Below, one piece after another: positions 8,466 through 17,302 of a stretch of 64,000 nucleotides of DNA; positions within the stretch are counted from its first letter, which is position 1, and every line of letters starts with the position of its first letter. Both the position numbers and the translations under genes were made by a program. This stretch comes from Arthrobacter sp. zg-Y769 (GTDB lineage: Bacteria; Actinomycetota; Actinomycetes; Actinomycetales; Micrococcaceae). The stretch lies in contig NZ_JAJJOE010000009.1 of NCBI RefSeq assembly GCF_020907405.1, positions 277,876-341,875 on the forward strand, given 5' to 3'. The notes beneath the pieces are model-generated. The model made no database searches, had not been told where the DNA came from, and saw only the letters and a program-made list of their open reading frames with translations.

Positions 8466-11213
8466 GTGCAGCCTTATGATGATCAGCCAGCCTTTCACCG
8501 TCTACCCCCAGCCGACACACCGGACGCGGCAGCGGTTTCTGAGGGCCGCCAGCCGGCCTCCACCGCCGTCGTCGGGAGGGAAGAGGTACTGCAGGAAATA
8601 CTGCGGTACCTCTCCGGGAGCGCACAGGGAACCGGCTGCCTGCTGGTGGGGGAAGCCGGTATTGGTAAGACCGCCGTTATGCAGCACGTGCTGAGGCAAC
8701 TGCAGGGCGACACCTACATCGTGCAGGTACGCGGGTCGGAATTTGCGGGAAGGACACCGTTTGGTGCGCTCACGTTCCTGCTTTCGGACCTGGACCCGGA
8801 GCTTTCCAACCATCCAGTGATGATCCTTCGCGGGCTCACGCAGCTTGTGGCGGAACGGTCCGGGGGCCGCCCCGTACTCCTGGCCGTCGACAACGCCGAG
8901 GAGCTGGACGAATTTTCCGCCATGGTGCTTACCCAGATGGTGCTTAACCGCAGCGCCGGCATGCTCGTGGCGTTCCGTGATTTTAGTTCAGCTCCGGCTG
9001 AGTTTGCCGGACTTTGGCGGGACGGCATCCTGGCGCGGGTGGATCTTGAGCCGTTGAGCGTTCCCGAGACTGCGGCGTACCTTGGGACGCTGCTGGGGGG
9101 CAGCGTCTCGCGGGCAGCAGCCGCCGCAGTCCACGACCACGCGGGCGGCAACCCTCATCTCCTGGCGCTGGCACGAACGGACTTCCAGGACGCGGGGCGG
9201 CTGCGGCTGCACAACGGAAGCTGGATCCTTGCCCCCGGCGGGGAACTCCGGGGCGGACGGGTGGCTGCAACAGTCATGGGCAGCCTCGCGGGCCTGACAC
9301 CGGCGCAGACCGAGTTGCTTCAACTGCTGTCCATGGCCCGGTCGCTTCCGCTTCCCGTGGTTCTTGCCCGGCTGGACAACGCGGAGCTGGACGCGCTGCA
9401 GGAACAGGGAATCGTGACCCTCGATGCCCGTCCCGTGCCGGACGTGCTCATCACCAGTGCCGTAGTGGCACGGTCGGTGCGGGCCGGACTGACTCCGGCG
9501 CGGCAACGGCAGCTCTTTGAAGACCTGGCGCCGGCGCTGAACACCGGACTGGTCCTGGACCCGCTTGTCCTGGCCGACTGGCTGGACGGCGTCGGTGAAG
9601 TGCCGTCCTTGGAACTGGTGCTGCGGGCAGCGCGCCTTGCCACCGACGCGGGGCAGCCGGAAACAGCGGTCCGGCTGCTGGCAGCCGTCATCGACGGGGA
9701 GGAAAGCGCCGGCGTCGTCGTCGAACTTGCCCGTGCACGCACCGCGCAGGGCGAATACGGGGCAGCGATGGGAGTGCTGGCCCGCTTCCGCGGCCGCGAC
9801 TCGGTCCCTTCCGGCGAGGAGCGAATCCGGTTGCTGCTCGCTGAGGGCCGCGTGCTGTGCATCGAGGCAACCGGGCTCCGGGATCCCCGCTCCACGGCAG
9901 CCCCCGCAGAACCTTCACGGATGCGGCACACGGATCTGTTCGAGCAGGTGGAACAGGAAATCGCCGGCCTGGGCGGGGCGGACGGTGGAAACACCGCCGA
10001 CTTGGTCCGCGAGCTGGCTTTGGCCCGGGGCGAATGCCACTCCGCCCACGGCCGGTTCCTGGCGAACAGCACGTATCTCGCTGACCTGGACATTCCCGAC
10101 GCCGACTTCCGGATCCTGCGTGCCGCCTGGCAGGCTGAGGCCTGGAGCATGACCAACCGCCAGGATGACGCCCTTGAACAGGCGGGGAAGGTGGAGCGGC
10201 TGCTCCAGGGCACGGAGCTCAGTGCCGGTACGCGTGTCCGCGTGGTCAGCAGGATCCTGCACACCTACGCGCTCACCGGGGCGCTGCCCGCCTGCGAACG
10301 GCTGCTGGCCCGGTCCGCTGCCGATGGCATGGAGGGCACTTACACGGAACTGGCCGAAGGATTGCTGCATGCCTTCGCCGGCAGGCCCGAACCGGCGCTC
10401 GCGGCGCTCACTCCCGCGGTCAACCAGCTGGCGGTCAGCGGACCTGCGGCCTTCCTGCCGCTTGCCGCCGCGGCCGCGGCCTACTGCCACGCCGTTCAAG
10501 GGCGGAGCGAGGACGCGCGCCGGTATCTGCAGATGCAGCGCTCGGCGGCCGACGGCGGCCCCTGGACCGTTCGCCGCGGCTCCCGGCATTTCTCGGCCCT
10601 GACGGAGGCGGCACTGGGATCGGAGACCGGCAGCAGCCGCTTTTCCTCACTCGCCGCCCAGGACCACCGGCGGGGAGCGTACGCCTATGAGCTGCTGGCC
10701 CGGTTCACCGCCATGCGGCTCGGCGATGAGGAAAGCCTCGACGACGTGCTCTCCGTGGCTGCCAACCAGGAAGGGGACTTCGCGGCATTGTGCGAGCTCT
10801 ATGCCAAGGGCCTGGGTAACGGGGACGCCCAGGTACTGCTGCGGGCATCGGAGACAGCGGCCGGCATCGGGTATGTGCTGCTGGCCCGGGAAATCTCGGA
10901 GCACGCCTTGAGCATCGCCTCCGGAGCCGGCGACCGGGCCACCGTCCGCTTTATCCACCGCAGCCGCCGGGTAGCGGCTCCGGACTCACAGGCCGAGGCC
11001 GCCGACGAATTCCTTGGCGCGCTTACCGCCCGGGAACGCTCGATCGCCCGCAAGGCGGTGGCCGGCACCAGCAACAAGAAGATCGCAGAGGAACTGGGCA
11101 TCTCGGTCCGGACCGTCGAAGGACATCTTTACCAGGTGTACTCCAAGCTCCACGTCGGCAGCCGCCGGGAGCTGGCACGCACGATTGCCGAGCAGTCAGG
11201 GGCGAAGAAATGA
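8466..11213 (+). CDS. STAND-ATPase LuxR-family regulator 4
   Basis: A 915-residue regulator with Walker A GEAGIGKT (residues 62-69), Walker B ending in LLAVDNAEELD, a helical middle and a C-terminal LuxR HTH (SVRTVEGHLYQVYSKL). Its ATPase half resembles regulators 1 and 3 (shared RG-x4-TPFGAL-type segment), while its HTH resembles regulators 2 and 5, so it looks like a domain-shuffled chimera. The start used is GTG 8466; no strong ribosome site is visible, so the start is uncertain. It overlaps regulator 5 by ATGA, implying coupled translation. The shared promoter-like element at 8306 lies upstream. Confidence 0.86.
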   Translation: MQPYDDQPAFHRLPPADTPDAAAVSEGRQPASTAVVGREEVLQEILRYLSGSAQGTGCLLVGEAGIGKTAVMQHVLRQLQGDTYIVQVRGSEFAGRTPFGALTFLLSDLDPELSNHPVMILRGLTQLVAERSGGRPVLLAVDNAEELDEFSAMVLTQMVLNRSAGMLVAFRDFSSAPAEFAGLWRDGILARVDLEPLSVPETAAYLGTLLGGSVSRAAAAAVHDHAGGNPHLLALARTDFQDAGRLRLHNGSWILAPGGELRGGRVAATVMGSLAGLTPAQTELLQLLSMARSLPLPVVLARLDNAELDALQEQGIVTLDARPVPDVLITSAVVARSVRAGLTPARQRQLFEDLAPALNTGLVLDPLVLADWLDGVGEVPSLELVLRAARLATDAGQPETAVRLLAAVIDGEESAGVVVELARARTAQGEYGAAMGVLARFRGRDSVPSGEERIRLLLAEGRVLCIEATGLRDPRSTAAPAEPSRMRHTDLFEQVEQEIAGLGGADGGNTADLVRELALARGECHSAHGRFLANSTYLADLDIPDADFRILRAAWQAEAWSMTNRQDDALEQAGKVERLLQGTELSAGTRVRVVSRILHTYALTGALPACERLLARSAADGMEGTYTELAEGLLHAFAGRPEPALAALTPAVNQLAVSGPAAFLPLAAAAAAYCHAVQGRSEDARRYLQMQRSAADGGPWTVRRGSRHFSALTEAALGSETGSSRFSSLAAQDHRRGAYAYELLARFTAMRLGDEESLDDVLSVAANQEGDFAALCELYAKGLGNGDAQVLLRASETAAGIGYVLLAREISEHALSIASGAGDRATVRFIHRSRRVAAPDSQAEAADEFLGALTARERSIARKAVAGTSNKKIAEELGISVRTVEGHLYQVYSKLHVGSRRELARTIAEQSGAKK

Positions 11214-13963
11214 CGCATTGGGGACAAGGCCGCCAATTGTTCGGCCGTGAACGCGAACTCGCCGAAGTGACCAACAGGCTCCTGGACCCGGGGCTGCGCG
11301 GCGTCGTCCTGCTGGGGGCGGAGGGGATCGGCAAGTCCTCGCTGGCTGAACTGGCAGCTGAGCGCCTCGGCTCGATCATGGCGCCGTACTACGTGTGCGG
11401 GTCTCCGGTGCTGTCCCGCATGCAGTACGGCATCCTCTCCACTTATCTGGGCTCTGCCACGGCGGCGGAAATGGAATCCCCGCTCGCGGTCCTGCGGACC
11501 GTGCGGGCGCATTTCCAGCGGCTCACCGAAACCAGCGGCATGCAGACCCTGCTGGTGGTGGACAACGCCCAGCACATCGACGAAGCAAGCGCCCATCTGC
11601 TGACCCAGCTGGCCATGTCCGGAGAACTGCGCCTGATGGTCATTTCCCGTGCCCGGGCACCAAGGATCCACGAGCTGCTCTCGCTGGCCCGGGACGGGTT
11701 GCTGGCCCGGATAGACCTGGGGCCGCTGTCCCGGCAGGCCGTCCACGAGTTCTGCGTCAGCGTCCTCGGCGGTCCGGTGCTCCAGGCCTCCAGCACGCTG
11801 CTGAGCCGGATGTCCGGCGGCAACCCGCTGTACGTCAAGGAACTGCTGACCCGCGCCCAACGGCAGCAGCGGCTCGTGGAAGTGAACGGGGCGTGGTACC
11901 TGGGGGAGGAACCCGACTGCCTCGACACGTCGCTGGTGGACCTCGTGAAGAGCATGCTCGCTTCCCGCAGCCCTGCAGAACGCAACGTCCTCGAGACGGT
12001 GGCGCTCGCCGTGCGCCTGCCGCGCTCCGTCGTGTCGGCGGTGTCCGACGACGACGCCGTCCGCTCGCTCGTGATCGACGGCATCCTGGAGATCCTGCCG
12101 GACCGGGATGAATCGGTGCATCTGGTGCAGCCGCTGCACGAGGAGATCATCCGCAGCCTCGTACCGGCTGCCCGCAGCGCCGAGATCCGCACCCGGGTCC
12201 TGGGCCGCTACGAGCCCGGATCGCTGCTTGGCCCGGAGCAGCCTGAAGGCCAGGACAGCCTGCTGCGGCATGCCGAATGGGCCCTGGACTGCGGCGAACG
12301 GCTTTCTGCCGAAGAACTGCTGGCGGCCGCACGCGCGGCAAACACAATGGGCGACGCGGCACGCGGCAGGCGCTTCGCTGCCGCCGTGCACCTGCCGCCC
12401 TTCCGGAGGCCCGCAGAGGTGGAGCTTGCCGTTTCGTACGCCCAGCAGGGCGGCTACGGACGGGCACGAAGCCAGCTGGAAGCGCTCAGGACGGGGACGG
12501 ACGACGTCGGCACCTGGGATCAGCGGAGCATGCAGCGCGCTGCGTTCGCCAGTGCCCTGGTGCTACGCCAGACCAACGCGGATGCCGGCGAATTGAACGT
12601 CCTGGCGCAGCGGTGGATTGAGATGGCGACCGCGCTGGCCGCAAGGGAAACGCCTGCGGCAGGAACACCTCCCCGCGTTCGTGCCGGGGCGGGAGCGCTG
12701 GAGGCCGCCGCGCTGGTCGTGGACGGTGCCTATGTCGAGGCCTGCACCCGGTTGGCTGCCCTCGTGGATGACGAGGAAGAACCGCAGTCAGCCGACGACG
12801 TCGAGCGGGCCTTGATCATCCACGGACTCTACGCGGAAGTCCTCGGGGCCCTGGGCGAGGTGGGACCGGCGCTGCAGCAGGCGCAGGCCGCCGCGAACCT
12901 CCTCGAGGGCAGCGCCGGACGGCTCGGGGGCTATGCCGGGTTTGTCTTTGTACGCCAGGCCCTGGCCCTGCTCCACGGCGGCCGGTTTACCCAGTTGGAA
13001 CAGCTGATTGCCAGGATGCACACCGGTCCCCGACACCTGCTGGCCGTGCTGGGGGGAACCATGGGCGTTCTCGAGGCGGCTTTGGAAATCCACCGGGGCA
13101 GGCTGCATGAAGGACTGCGGAGGCTGCGTCCCGCCGTGGAATCCCTGCGGGACAAGGATCCCGAGCTTCTGCTTCCCTACGCACTCGGGCTGGCAGGCTA
13201 CGCGTCCACAGTTGTCGGGGACGGGACCCCTGCCGCCGGGTTCGGCAGCCAGGTGCCCGCCGCCGGCTATCCCGGACCGCGGCATTTGTGGCTCACGGCC
13301 CAGGCGTATGCCGCGGCAGCCGAAGCCTCCCAGTCCACGGAGGGACCGACCTCCGGCAGGCTGGCTGTACTTGCCGCCGAGGCACGTGCGGCCGGGCTGC
13401 GCAGCAGCGAAAAGGACATCCTGGAACTCTGCCTTGCCGTGGGGGACCTGGCACAGGTCGGACGGCTGGCCGAACTCACTGCCGACTTTGAAGGCGGGGA
13501 AGCCCAGGCCCTGCACGCCTACGCTGCGGCAGTCGCCTCCGGCAACCCGGACCGTATGGTTGCGGCTGCCGAAGACGCGATCCGGGCACAGAAGTACCTG
13601 GTGGCGGTGGAGAGCATCGGCCATGCCATCCGTTTTTACGGGAACCACGGGAACCTGCGCCGTCAACGTGCACTCATCCAGCAGCTTCGCCGGCGCCGGG
13701 AGGAACTGGCCGGCGTGACGGTCTCGTACCTGAGCCCGTCCCTGCATCTGGTCCGGCTGACCCGGCGGGAGCACGAAATTGTGGACCTCCTGCTTTCCGG
13801 TGCCACAACCAAGGACATCGCAGCCCACTTCACGCTGTCGCAGCGGACCGTGGAGGGGCACGTATACCGGATCTATGTGAAGCTGGGCATCAGCCGCCGG
13901 GCGGACCTCGAGTCGGCCTACCGTGCCCTGGAACCGGGTCCCCGCAGCAGCTCCCTGCTGTAG
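11210..13963 (+). CDS. STAND-ATPase LuxR-family regulator 5
   Basis: A 917-residue regulator starting at ATG 11210 inside the stop of regulator 4. Walker A is GAEGIGKS (residues 36-43), Walker B is in LLVVDNAQHIDE, and a long alpha-helical repeat region precedes a C-terminal LuxR HTH (SQRTVEGHVYRIYVKL). The ATPase half pairs with regulator 2, which suggests that regulators 1-2 and 4-5 descend from a duplicated pair. It is followed by a hairpin terminator at 13977 and then by the EPS genes, making it a candidate local regulator of them. Ligand unknown. Confidence 0.88.
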   Translation: MTHWGQGRQLFGRERELAEVTNRLLDPGLRGVVLLGAEGIGKSSLAELAAERLGSIMAPYYVCGSPVLSRMQYGILSTYLGSATAAEMESPLAVLRTVRAHFQRLTETSGMQTLLVVDNAQHIDEASAHLLTQLAMSGELRLMVISRARAPRIHELLSLARDGLLARIDLGPLSRQAVHEFCVSVLGGPVLQASSTLLSRMSGGNPLYVKELLTRAQRQQRLVEVNGAWYLGEEPDCLDTSLVDLVKSMLASRSPAERNVLETVALAVRLPRSVVSAVSDDDAVRSLVIDGILEILPDRDESVHLVQPLHEEIIRSLVPAARSAEIRTRVLGRYEPGSLLGPEQPEGQDSLLRHAEWALDCGERLSAEELLAAARAANTMGDAARGRRFAAAVHLPPFRRPAEVELAVSYAQQGGYGRARSQLEALRTGTDDVGTWDQRSMQRAAFASALVLRQTNADAGELNVLAQRWIEMATALAARETPAAGTPPRVRAGAGALEAAALVVDGAYVEACTRLAALVDDEEEPQSADDVERALIIHGLYAEVLGALGEVGPALQQAQAAANLLEGSAGRLGGYAGFVFVRQALALLHGGRFTQLEQLIARMHTGPRHLLAVLGGTMGVLEAALEIHRGRLHEGLRRLRPAVESLRDKDPELLLPYALGLAGYASTVVGDGTPAAGFGSQVPAAGYPGPRHLWLTAQAYAAAAEASQSTEGPTSGRLAVLAAEARAAGLRSSEKDILELCLAVGDLAQVGRLAELTADFEGGEAQALHAYAAAVASGNPDRMVAAAEDAIRAQKYLVAVESIGHAIRFYGNHGNLRRQRALIQQLRRRREELAGVTVSYLSPSLHLVRLTRREHEIVDLLLSGATTKDIAAHFTLSQRTVEGHVYRIYVKLGISRRADLESAYRALEPGPRSSSLL

Positions 13964-13976
13964 GCGACGCTCCCGG

Positions 13977-14003
13977 CCCCGGCAGATACCGGGGATCTTT
14001 ATT
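13977..14003 (+). terminator. Terminator after the LuxR array
   Basis: CCCCGG (13977-13982), loop CAGATA, CCGGGG (13989-13994), followed by ATCTTTATT. It ends the regulator 4-5 transcript before the EPS promoter region. Confidence 0.65.
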
Positions 14004-14106
14004 ACCCCCGGTTACTCGTCACGCCACGCTCCAAGAGTTCTGCTTCCCCAAGCCGAGTAGTCACCCGCGTGAGGCACAAGTTCGCAGCCTGCGGCCGGGT
14101 ATCCGG

Positions 14107-14140
14107 TACTCGTGTGAGCGGCGTTAGCCGCTCTTAGGCT
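14107..14140 (+). promoter_or_regulatory. Shared EPS/LuxR promoter-like element, copy 3
   Basis: TACTCGTGTG at 14107-14116, 18 bases containing an AGCGGC/GCCGCT inverted repeat, then TAGGCT at 14135-14140. An extra TACTCGTC lies about 94 bases upstream at 14013. It is 59 bases before the EPS sugar transferase start, a normal leader length. Confidence 0.75.
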
Positions 14141-14198
14141 GGGCCCGATCCAGTACTCCAATAGGTCTTTTATGCGTGTGGTTCGTGGGGGATGAACG

Positions 14199-15713
14199 AT
14201 GACGGCGGTACAGGAACCAGGTATTGATGCGCGGCAGGCTCCGGGCTTCACCTTTCCCAGCTTCACCACGCAGGGAGTGTTCGGCCGGGCGGGCCACCCG
14301 ACAGCTGCGGCATGGAGCCGGCGGTACTGCCGTATCCTCGCGGTTTCCGATGCCTTGGTGGTGTCGGTTGCCGTACTGGCCGGGTACTTGTGGCGGTTCG
14401 GTCCCGAGCCGGCCGGTGTCCGGGTAGGACCGTTCACCTACCTGTGGGTCTCCTTTTTTATCGGCACGGCCTGGATGGCGGCGCTGCATGTCTACCGCAG
14501 CCGGGACGCAAGGGTCACCGGCATCGGCACCGATGAGTACAAGCGCATTGTCAACGCAACGGTCACCCTGGCGGGAAGCATGGCGTTTACTGCCGTGATC
14601 TTCCAAGTGGACATAGCCCGGGGTTACTTCGGTTTCGTCCTGCCGGTGGGCGCCGGCGGGCTGATCTGCAGCCGCTGGCTGCTGCGGCGGTGGCTGTGGG
14701 CCCGGCGGCGGCAGGGCAGCTACCTGTCGAAGGTAGTGGTGCTGGGACGGGCGCGGGATGTGCGCTACGTGGTGCACCAGATTGCCGGGAAGTCCGCCTA
14801 TCAGGTTGTGGGAGTGGCGCTGACGGGGAAGCCTCGGAATTTCCTCGAGGTGGACGGTGGATTGCTGCCGGTGGTTTCGGATGAGCATTCGGTGGTCGAC
14901 GCCGTCCGCCGGGTGGGTGCCGATGCAGTCATTGTTGCCGGACCAACCAGGAGCGGCGGCCAATACGTGCAGGAACTGGGCTGGGAGCTCGAGGAGTCGG
15001 CAACGGAGCTGATCCTGACCACGGGCCTGACCAATGTCGCCGGCCCGCGGATACATTCCCGCCCCGTTGAGGGCCTGCCGCTGATGCACGTGGAACTGCC
15101 GCAGTACACCGGGGCACGGCACGCGTTCAAACGGATTTTCGATATCGCCGTCTCCAGCCTGGCGCTGGTGCTCCTGCTTCCGTTCATGGTGCTGCTGGGC
15201 GTGATCGTCAAACGCGACAGTCCCGGCCCGGCGCTGTTCCGGCAGGAGCGGGTGGGACGCGGTGGGCGTAAATTCCTGATGCTGAAGTTCCGTTCCATGG
15301 TGCAGACGGCCGAGGATGACCTGGCGGGCCTTTTGGACCGCAACGAGGGTGCCGGCCTGATGTTCAAGATCCGCGCCGATCCCCGGGTTACCAGCGTGGG
15401 TGCCTGGATGCGCCGCTACTCCCTGGACGAGCTGCCGCAGTTCTGGAATGTCCTCATCGGGGACATGTCCCTGGTGGGCCCGCGGCCGCCGCTACAGCGC
15501 GAAGTGGACGGCTATCGGAACCGGGTGCACCGCCGCCTCTACATCAAGCCGGGCATCACGGGGATGTGGCAGACCAACGGCCGCTCCAACCTCAGCTGGC
15601 AGGACAGCGTGCGCCTGGACCTCTACTACGTGGAGAACTGGTCCCTGACGGGTGACCTGATCATCCTCTGGCGCACCGTGGTCCAGATGTTCAAGCCACT
15701 TGGTTCCTACTAG
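14199..15713 (+). CDS. Exopolysaccharide polyprenyl glycosylphosphotransferase 1
   Basis: A 504-residue initiating transferase that moves sugar-1-phosphate from a nucleotide sugar to undecaprenyl phosphate at the inner face of the membrane. Four or more membrane segments lie in residues ~45-170, a nucleotide-binding-like domain follows (~175-300), then a further membrane helix and the bacterial sugar-transferase domain (~307-504). Catalytic-domain signatures include SPGPALFRQERVG, KFRSM, DELPQ and SLVGPRPP. ATG 14199 follows GGGGGATG. It is first in a plus-strand EPS unit just after the shared promoter element. A second enzyme of this type lies at 33888-35321. The sugar specificity is not readable. 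Confidence 0.93.
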   Translation: MTAVQEPGIDARQAPGFTFPSFTTQGVFGRAGHPTAAAWSRRYCRILAVSDALVVSVAVLAGYLWRFGPEPAGVRVGPFTYLWVSFFIGTAWMAALHVYRSRDARVTGIGTDEYKRIVNATVTLAGSMAFTAVIFQVDIARGYFGFVLPVGAGGLICSRWLLRRWLWARRRQGSYLSKVVVLGRARDVRYVVHQIAGKSAYQVVGVALTGKPRNFLEVDGGLLPVVSDEHSVVDAVRRVGADAVIVAGPTRSGGQYVQELGWELEESATELILTTGLTNVAGPRIHSRPVEGLPLMHVELPQYTGARHAFKRIFDIAVSSLALVLLLPFMVLLGVIVKRDSPGPALFRQERVGRGGRKFLMLKFRSMVQTAEDDLAGLLDRNEGAGLMFKIRADPRVTSVGAWMRRYSLDELPQFWNVLIGDMSLVGPRPPLQREVDGYRNRVHRRLYIKPGITGMWQTNGRSNLSWQDSVRLDLYYVENWSLTGDLIILWRTVVQMFKPLGSY

Positions 15714-15737
15714 CCCGCATCCTACGAAGGAGAAAAC

Positions 15738-16190
15738 ATGGCCACCAGAATCGGTTATGCCGCCGGTGCCTTCGACCTGTTCCATGTCGGCCACCTCAAC
15801 ATCCTTCGGCAGGCCCGCCTTCATTGCGACGTCCTCGTTGCCGGCGCGGTATCGGATGAGCTCTGTCTTGCGTCCAAGGGCCGGCTGCCCGTGGTTCCGC
15901 TGCACGAACGCATGGAGATCCTGCGGCATATCGACTTGGTGGACAGGGTAGTCAGCGAGACGTCGGCGGACCGCCTGCAGGTCTGGCAGGAGGTGGGATT
16001 CAATGTCTTTTTCAAGGGTGACGACTGGAAGGGCACTGCGAAGGGCAGGGCAATTGAGCGAAGCTTCGCCGCCGTCGGCGTGGAGGTGGTGTACTTCCCG
16101 TACACGGTGCACACTTCGAGCACCGTGCTGAGGCGGGCACTTGAGGTCATGGCCTCCGGTCAGCGGGGCAGTGCCCAGACCCTTACGTAG
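15738..16190 (+). CDS. TagD-like cytidylyltransferase
   Basis: A 150-residue nucleotidyltransferase of the glycerol-3-phosphate cytidylyltransferase type, which makes a CDP-activated alcohol from CTP. The N-terminal GAFDLFHVGH segment holds the HxGH motif that binds CTP phosphates; the C-terminal HTSST segment replaces the RTEGISTT-type motif of classic TagD, so the alcohol substrate may differ. The ribosome site is AAGGAG just before ATG 15738. It follows the sugar transferase by 24 bases. A CDP-alcohol phosphotransferase at 22944-23711 in the same locus could use its product. Its 3' end overlaps the convergent GH16 gene by 31 bases. Confidence 0.82.
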   Translation: MATRIGYAAGAFDLFHVGHLNILRQARLHCDVLVAGAVSDELCLASKGRLPVVPLHERMEILRHIDLVDRVVSETSADRLQVWQEVGFNVFFKGDDWKGTAKGRAIERSFAAVGVEVVYFPYTVHTSSTVLRRALEVMASGQRGSAQTLT

Positions 16191-17128
16191 TCAATATCAA
16201 AGGGAGCACGGTCCGCGGTGATATCCGGGTCCACGGGATCCGGATATCCCCAGTAGCTGGAGCCGTACTGCAGGTTCAACCGCATGTGGAACTTCGCCCC
16301 CGTTCCAAATGCGGCATCATAGGCCGGATAATCTTCCCGGCGAACCGTCTTATAGAGCAGTCCGTCGATGTACCAGGTCATGCCCGCCGGGGTCCATTCA
16401 AAGGCCCAGACATGGAATTCGGTGTCCAGCCCCGGGATTGCCGGCGTCCAACCGCTGGTTTTGTTCTGCCCGGACTGGTCGAAGTGCAGTGAGGCCTGGG
16501 TGCGGCTGCGCGTCGACAGCCCGTACGGGGCAGATACCGAGGTCCCGTACGCTTCCATGATGTCGATTTCGCCCTCCGTAGCGCTGTCGTCAGGGCGGAG
16601 CCAGAAGGCCGGCCATATCCCCTGGGACGAGCCGGGCGGTACGGGAAGCCGGGCACGGATTTCCCACCGGCCATACTCCTGGGAAAAAATGCCTGCGCTG
16701 TCTACATAGCCCGTAAGGAAAGGACGGTCTTCGCTTCCTGGCACGGGCACCGCCAGGCGCTGGCCCGTGATGGTGAGCATGCCGTTGCGGACGGCCACCT
16801 GACTGCTGCCTATCAGGGCGCGGTCATAGCTGAGCGAGCCGTGCGTGGACCGGTCACGAACCGTCCACTGCTCCAGGCCTGCGTCGAACTCGTCCCGGTG
16901 GACGGGAACGCCCCAGCCGGGCAGGAACGCTTCATCTTCCCCGTGGCCGGCGCCGTGGACCAGATCGACGGTGCTGCTTTCCCTCCCGGGGCTTGGAGGC
17001 AGTGCCACAAGCAGGACCGCAATGAGGAACAAGCCGGGGAACAGCAGCACCGTCACCAGCCTTATCGGAGGCGTGGCCCATTGTGCTATTTCTGCCTTGA
17101 AATCCACATTGTCCCCCGCGGTGGCCAT
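16160..17128 (-). CDS. Membrane-anchored GH16 family beta-glycanase
   Basis: A 322-residue glycoside hydrolase family 16 protein. A basic/neutral N-terminus precedes one membrane segment (residues 23-44), and the catalytic jelly-roll lies outside the membrane. The active-site motif is EGEIDIME, with E187 as expected nucleophile, D189, and E192 as acid/base. GH16 enzymes cut beta-1,3/1,4-glucans and related polymers. In an EPS locus it most likely trims, releases or remodels the polysaccharide. It is divergent from the Wzz-like gene and convergent, with overlap, to the cytidylyltransferase. Substrate is uncertain. Confidence 0.87.
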   Translation of the reverse strand: MATAGDNVDFKAEIAQWATPPIRLVTVLLFPGLFLIAVLLVALPPSPGRESSTVDLVHGAGHGEDEAFLPGWGVPVHRDEFDAGLEQWTVRDRSTHGSLSYDRALIGSSQVAVRNGMLTITGQRLAVPVPGSEDRPFLTGYVDSAGIFSQEYGRWEIRARLPVPPGSSQGIWPAFWLRPDDSATEGEIDIMEAYGTSVSAPYGLSTRSRTQASLHFDQSGQNKTSGWTPAIPGLDTEFHVWAFEWTPAGMTWYIDGLLYKTVRREDYPAYDAAFGTGAKFHMRLNLQYGSSYWGYPDPVDPDITADRAPFDIDYVRVWALPR

Positions 17129-17227
17129 TTGTATTAGGTGCCGATACCGGTACTCAAGTAAATCCGGGAGTGGACCTCGTGCGCCCGGGTATAAATACGA
17201 GCATCGGATTTCCGGAATGGTTGTTTT

Positions 17228-17261
17228 TACTCGTGTGGTGCCTCTCCGCCAACTCTAGGAT
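17228..17261 (+). promoter_or_regulatory. Shared EPS/LuxR promoter-like element, copy 4
   Basis: TACTCGTGTG at 17228-17237, 18 bases, then TAGGAT at 17256-17261. A palindrome-like TACTCAAGTA lies 77 bases upstream (17151), in the shared divergent region. The Wzz-like start codon is 42 bases downstream. Confidence 0.75.
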
Positions 17262-17302
17262 GAAATACATCAACGCGCCACTGATTCGCTGGGGGGAATA
17301 GC

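Noticed and set aside
11129..12391. 420-codon minus-strand frame over regulators 4/5
   Set aside because: Antisense to genuine coding sequence with Walker motifs; composition and absence of motifs indicate a shadow.
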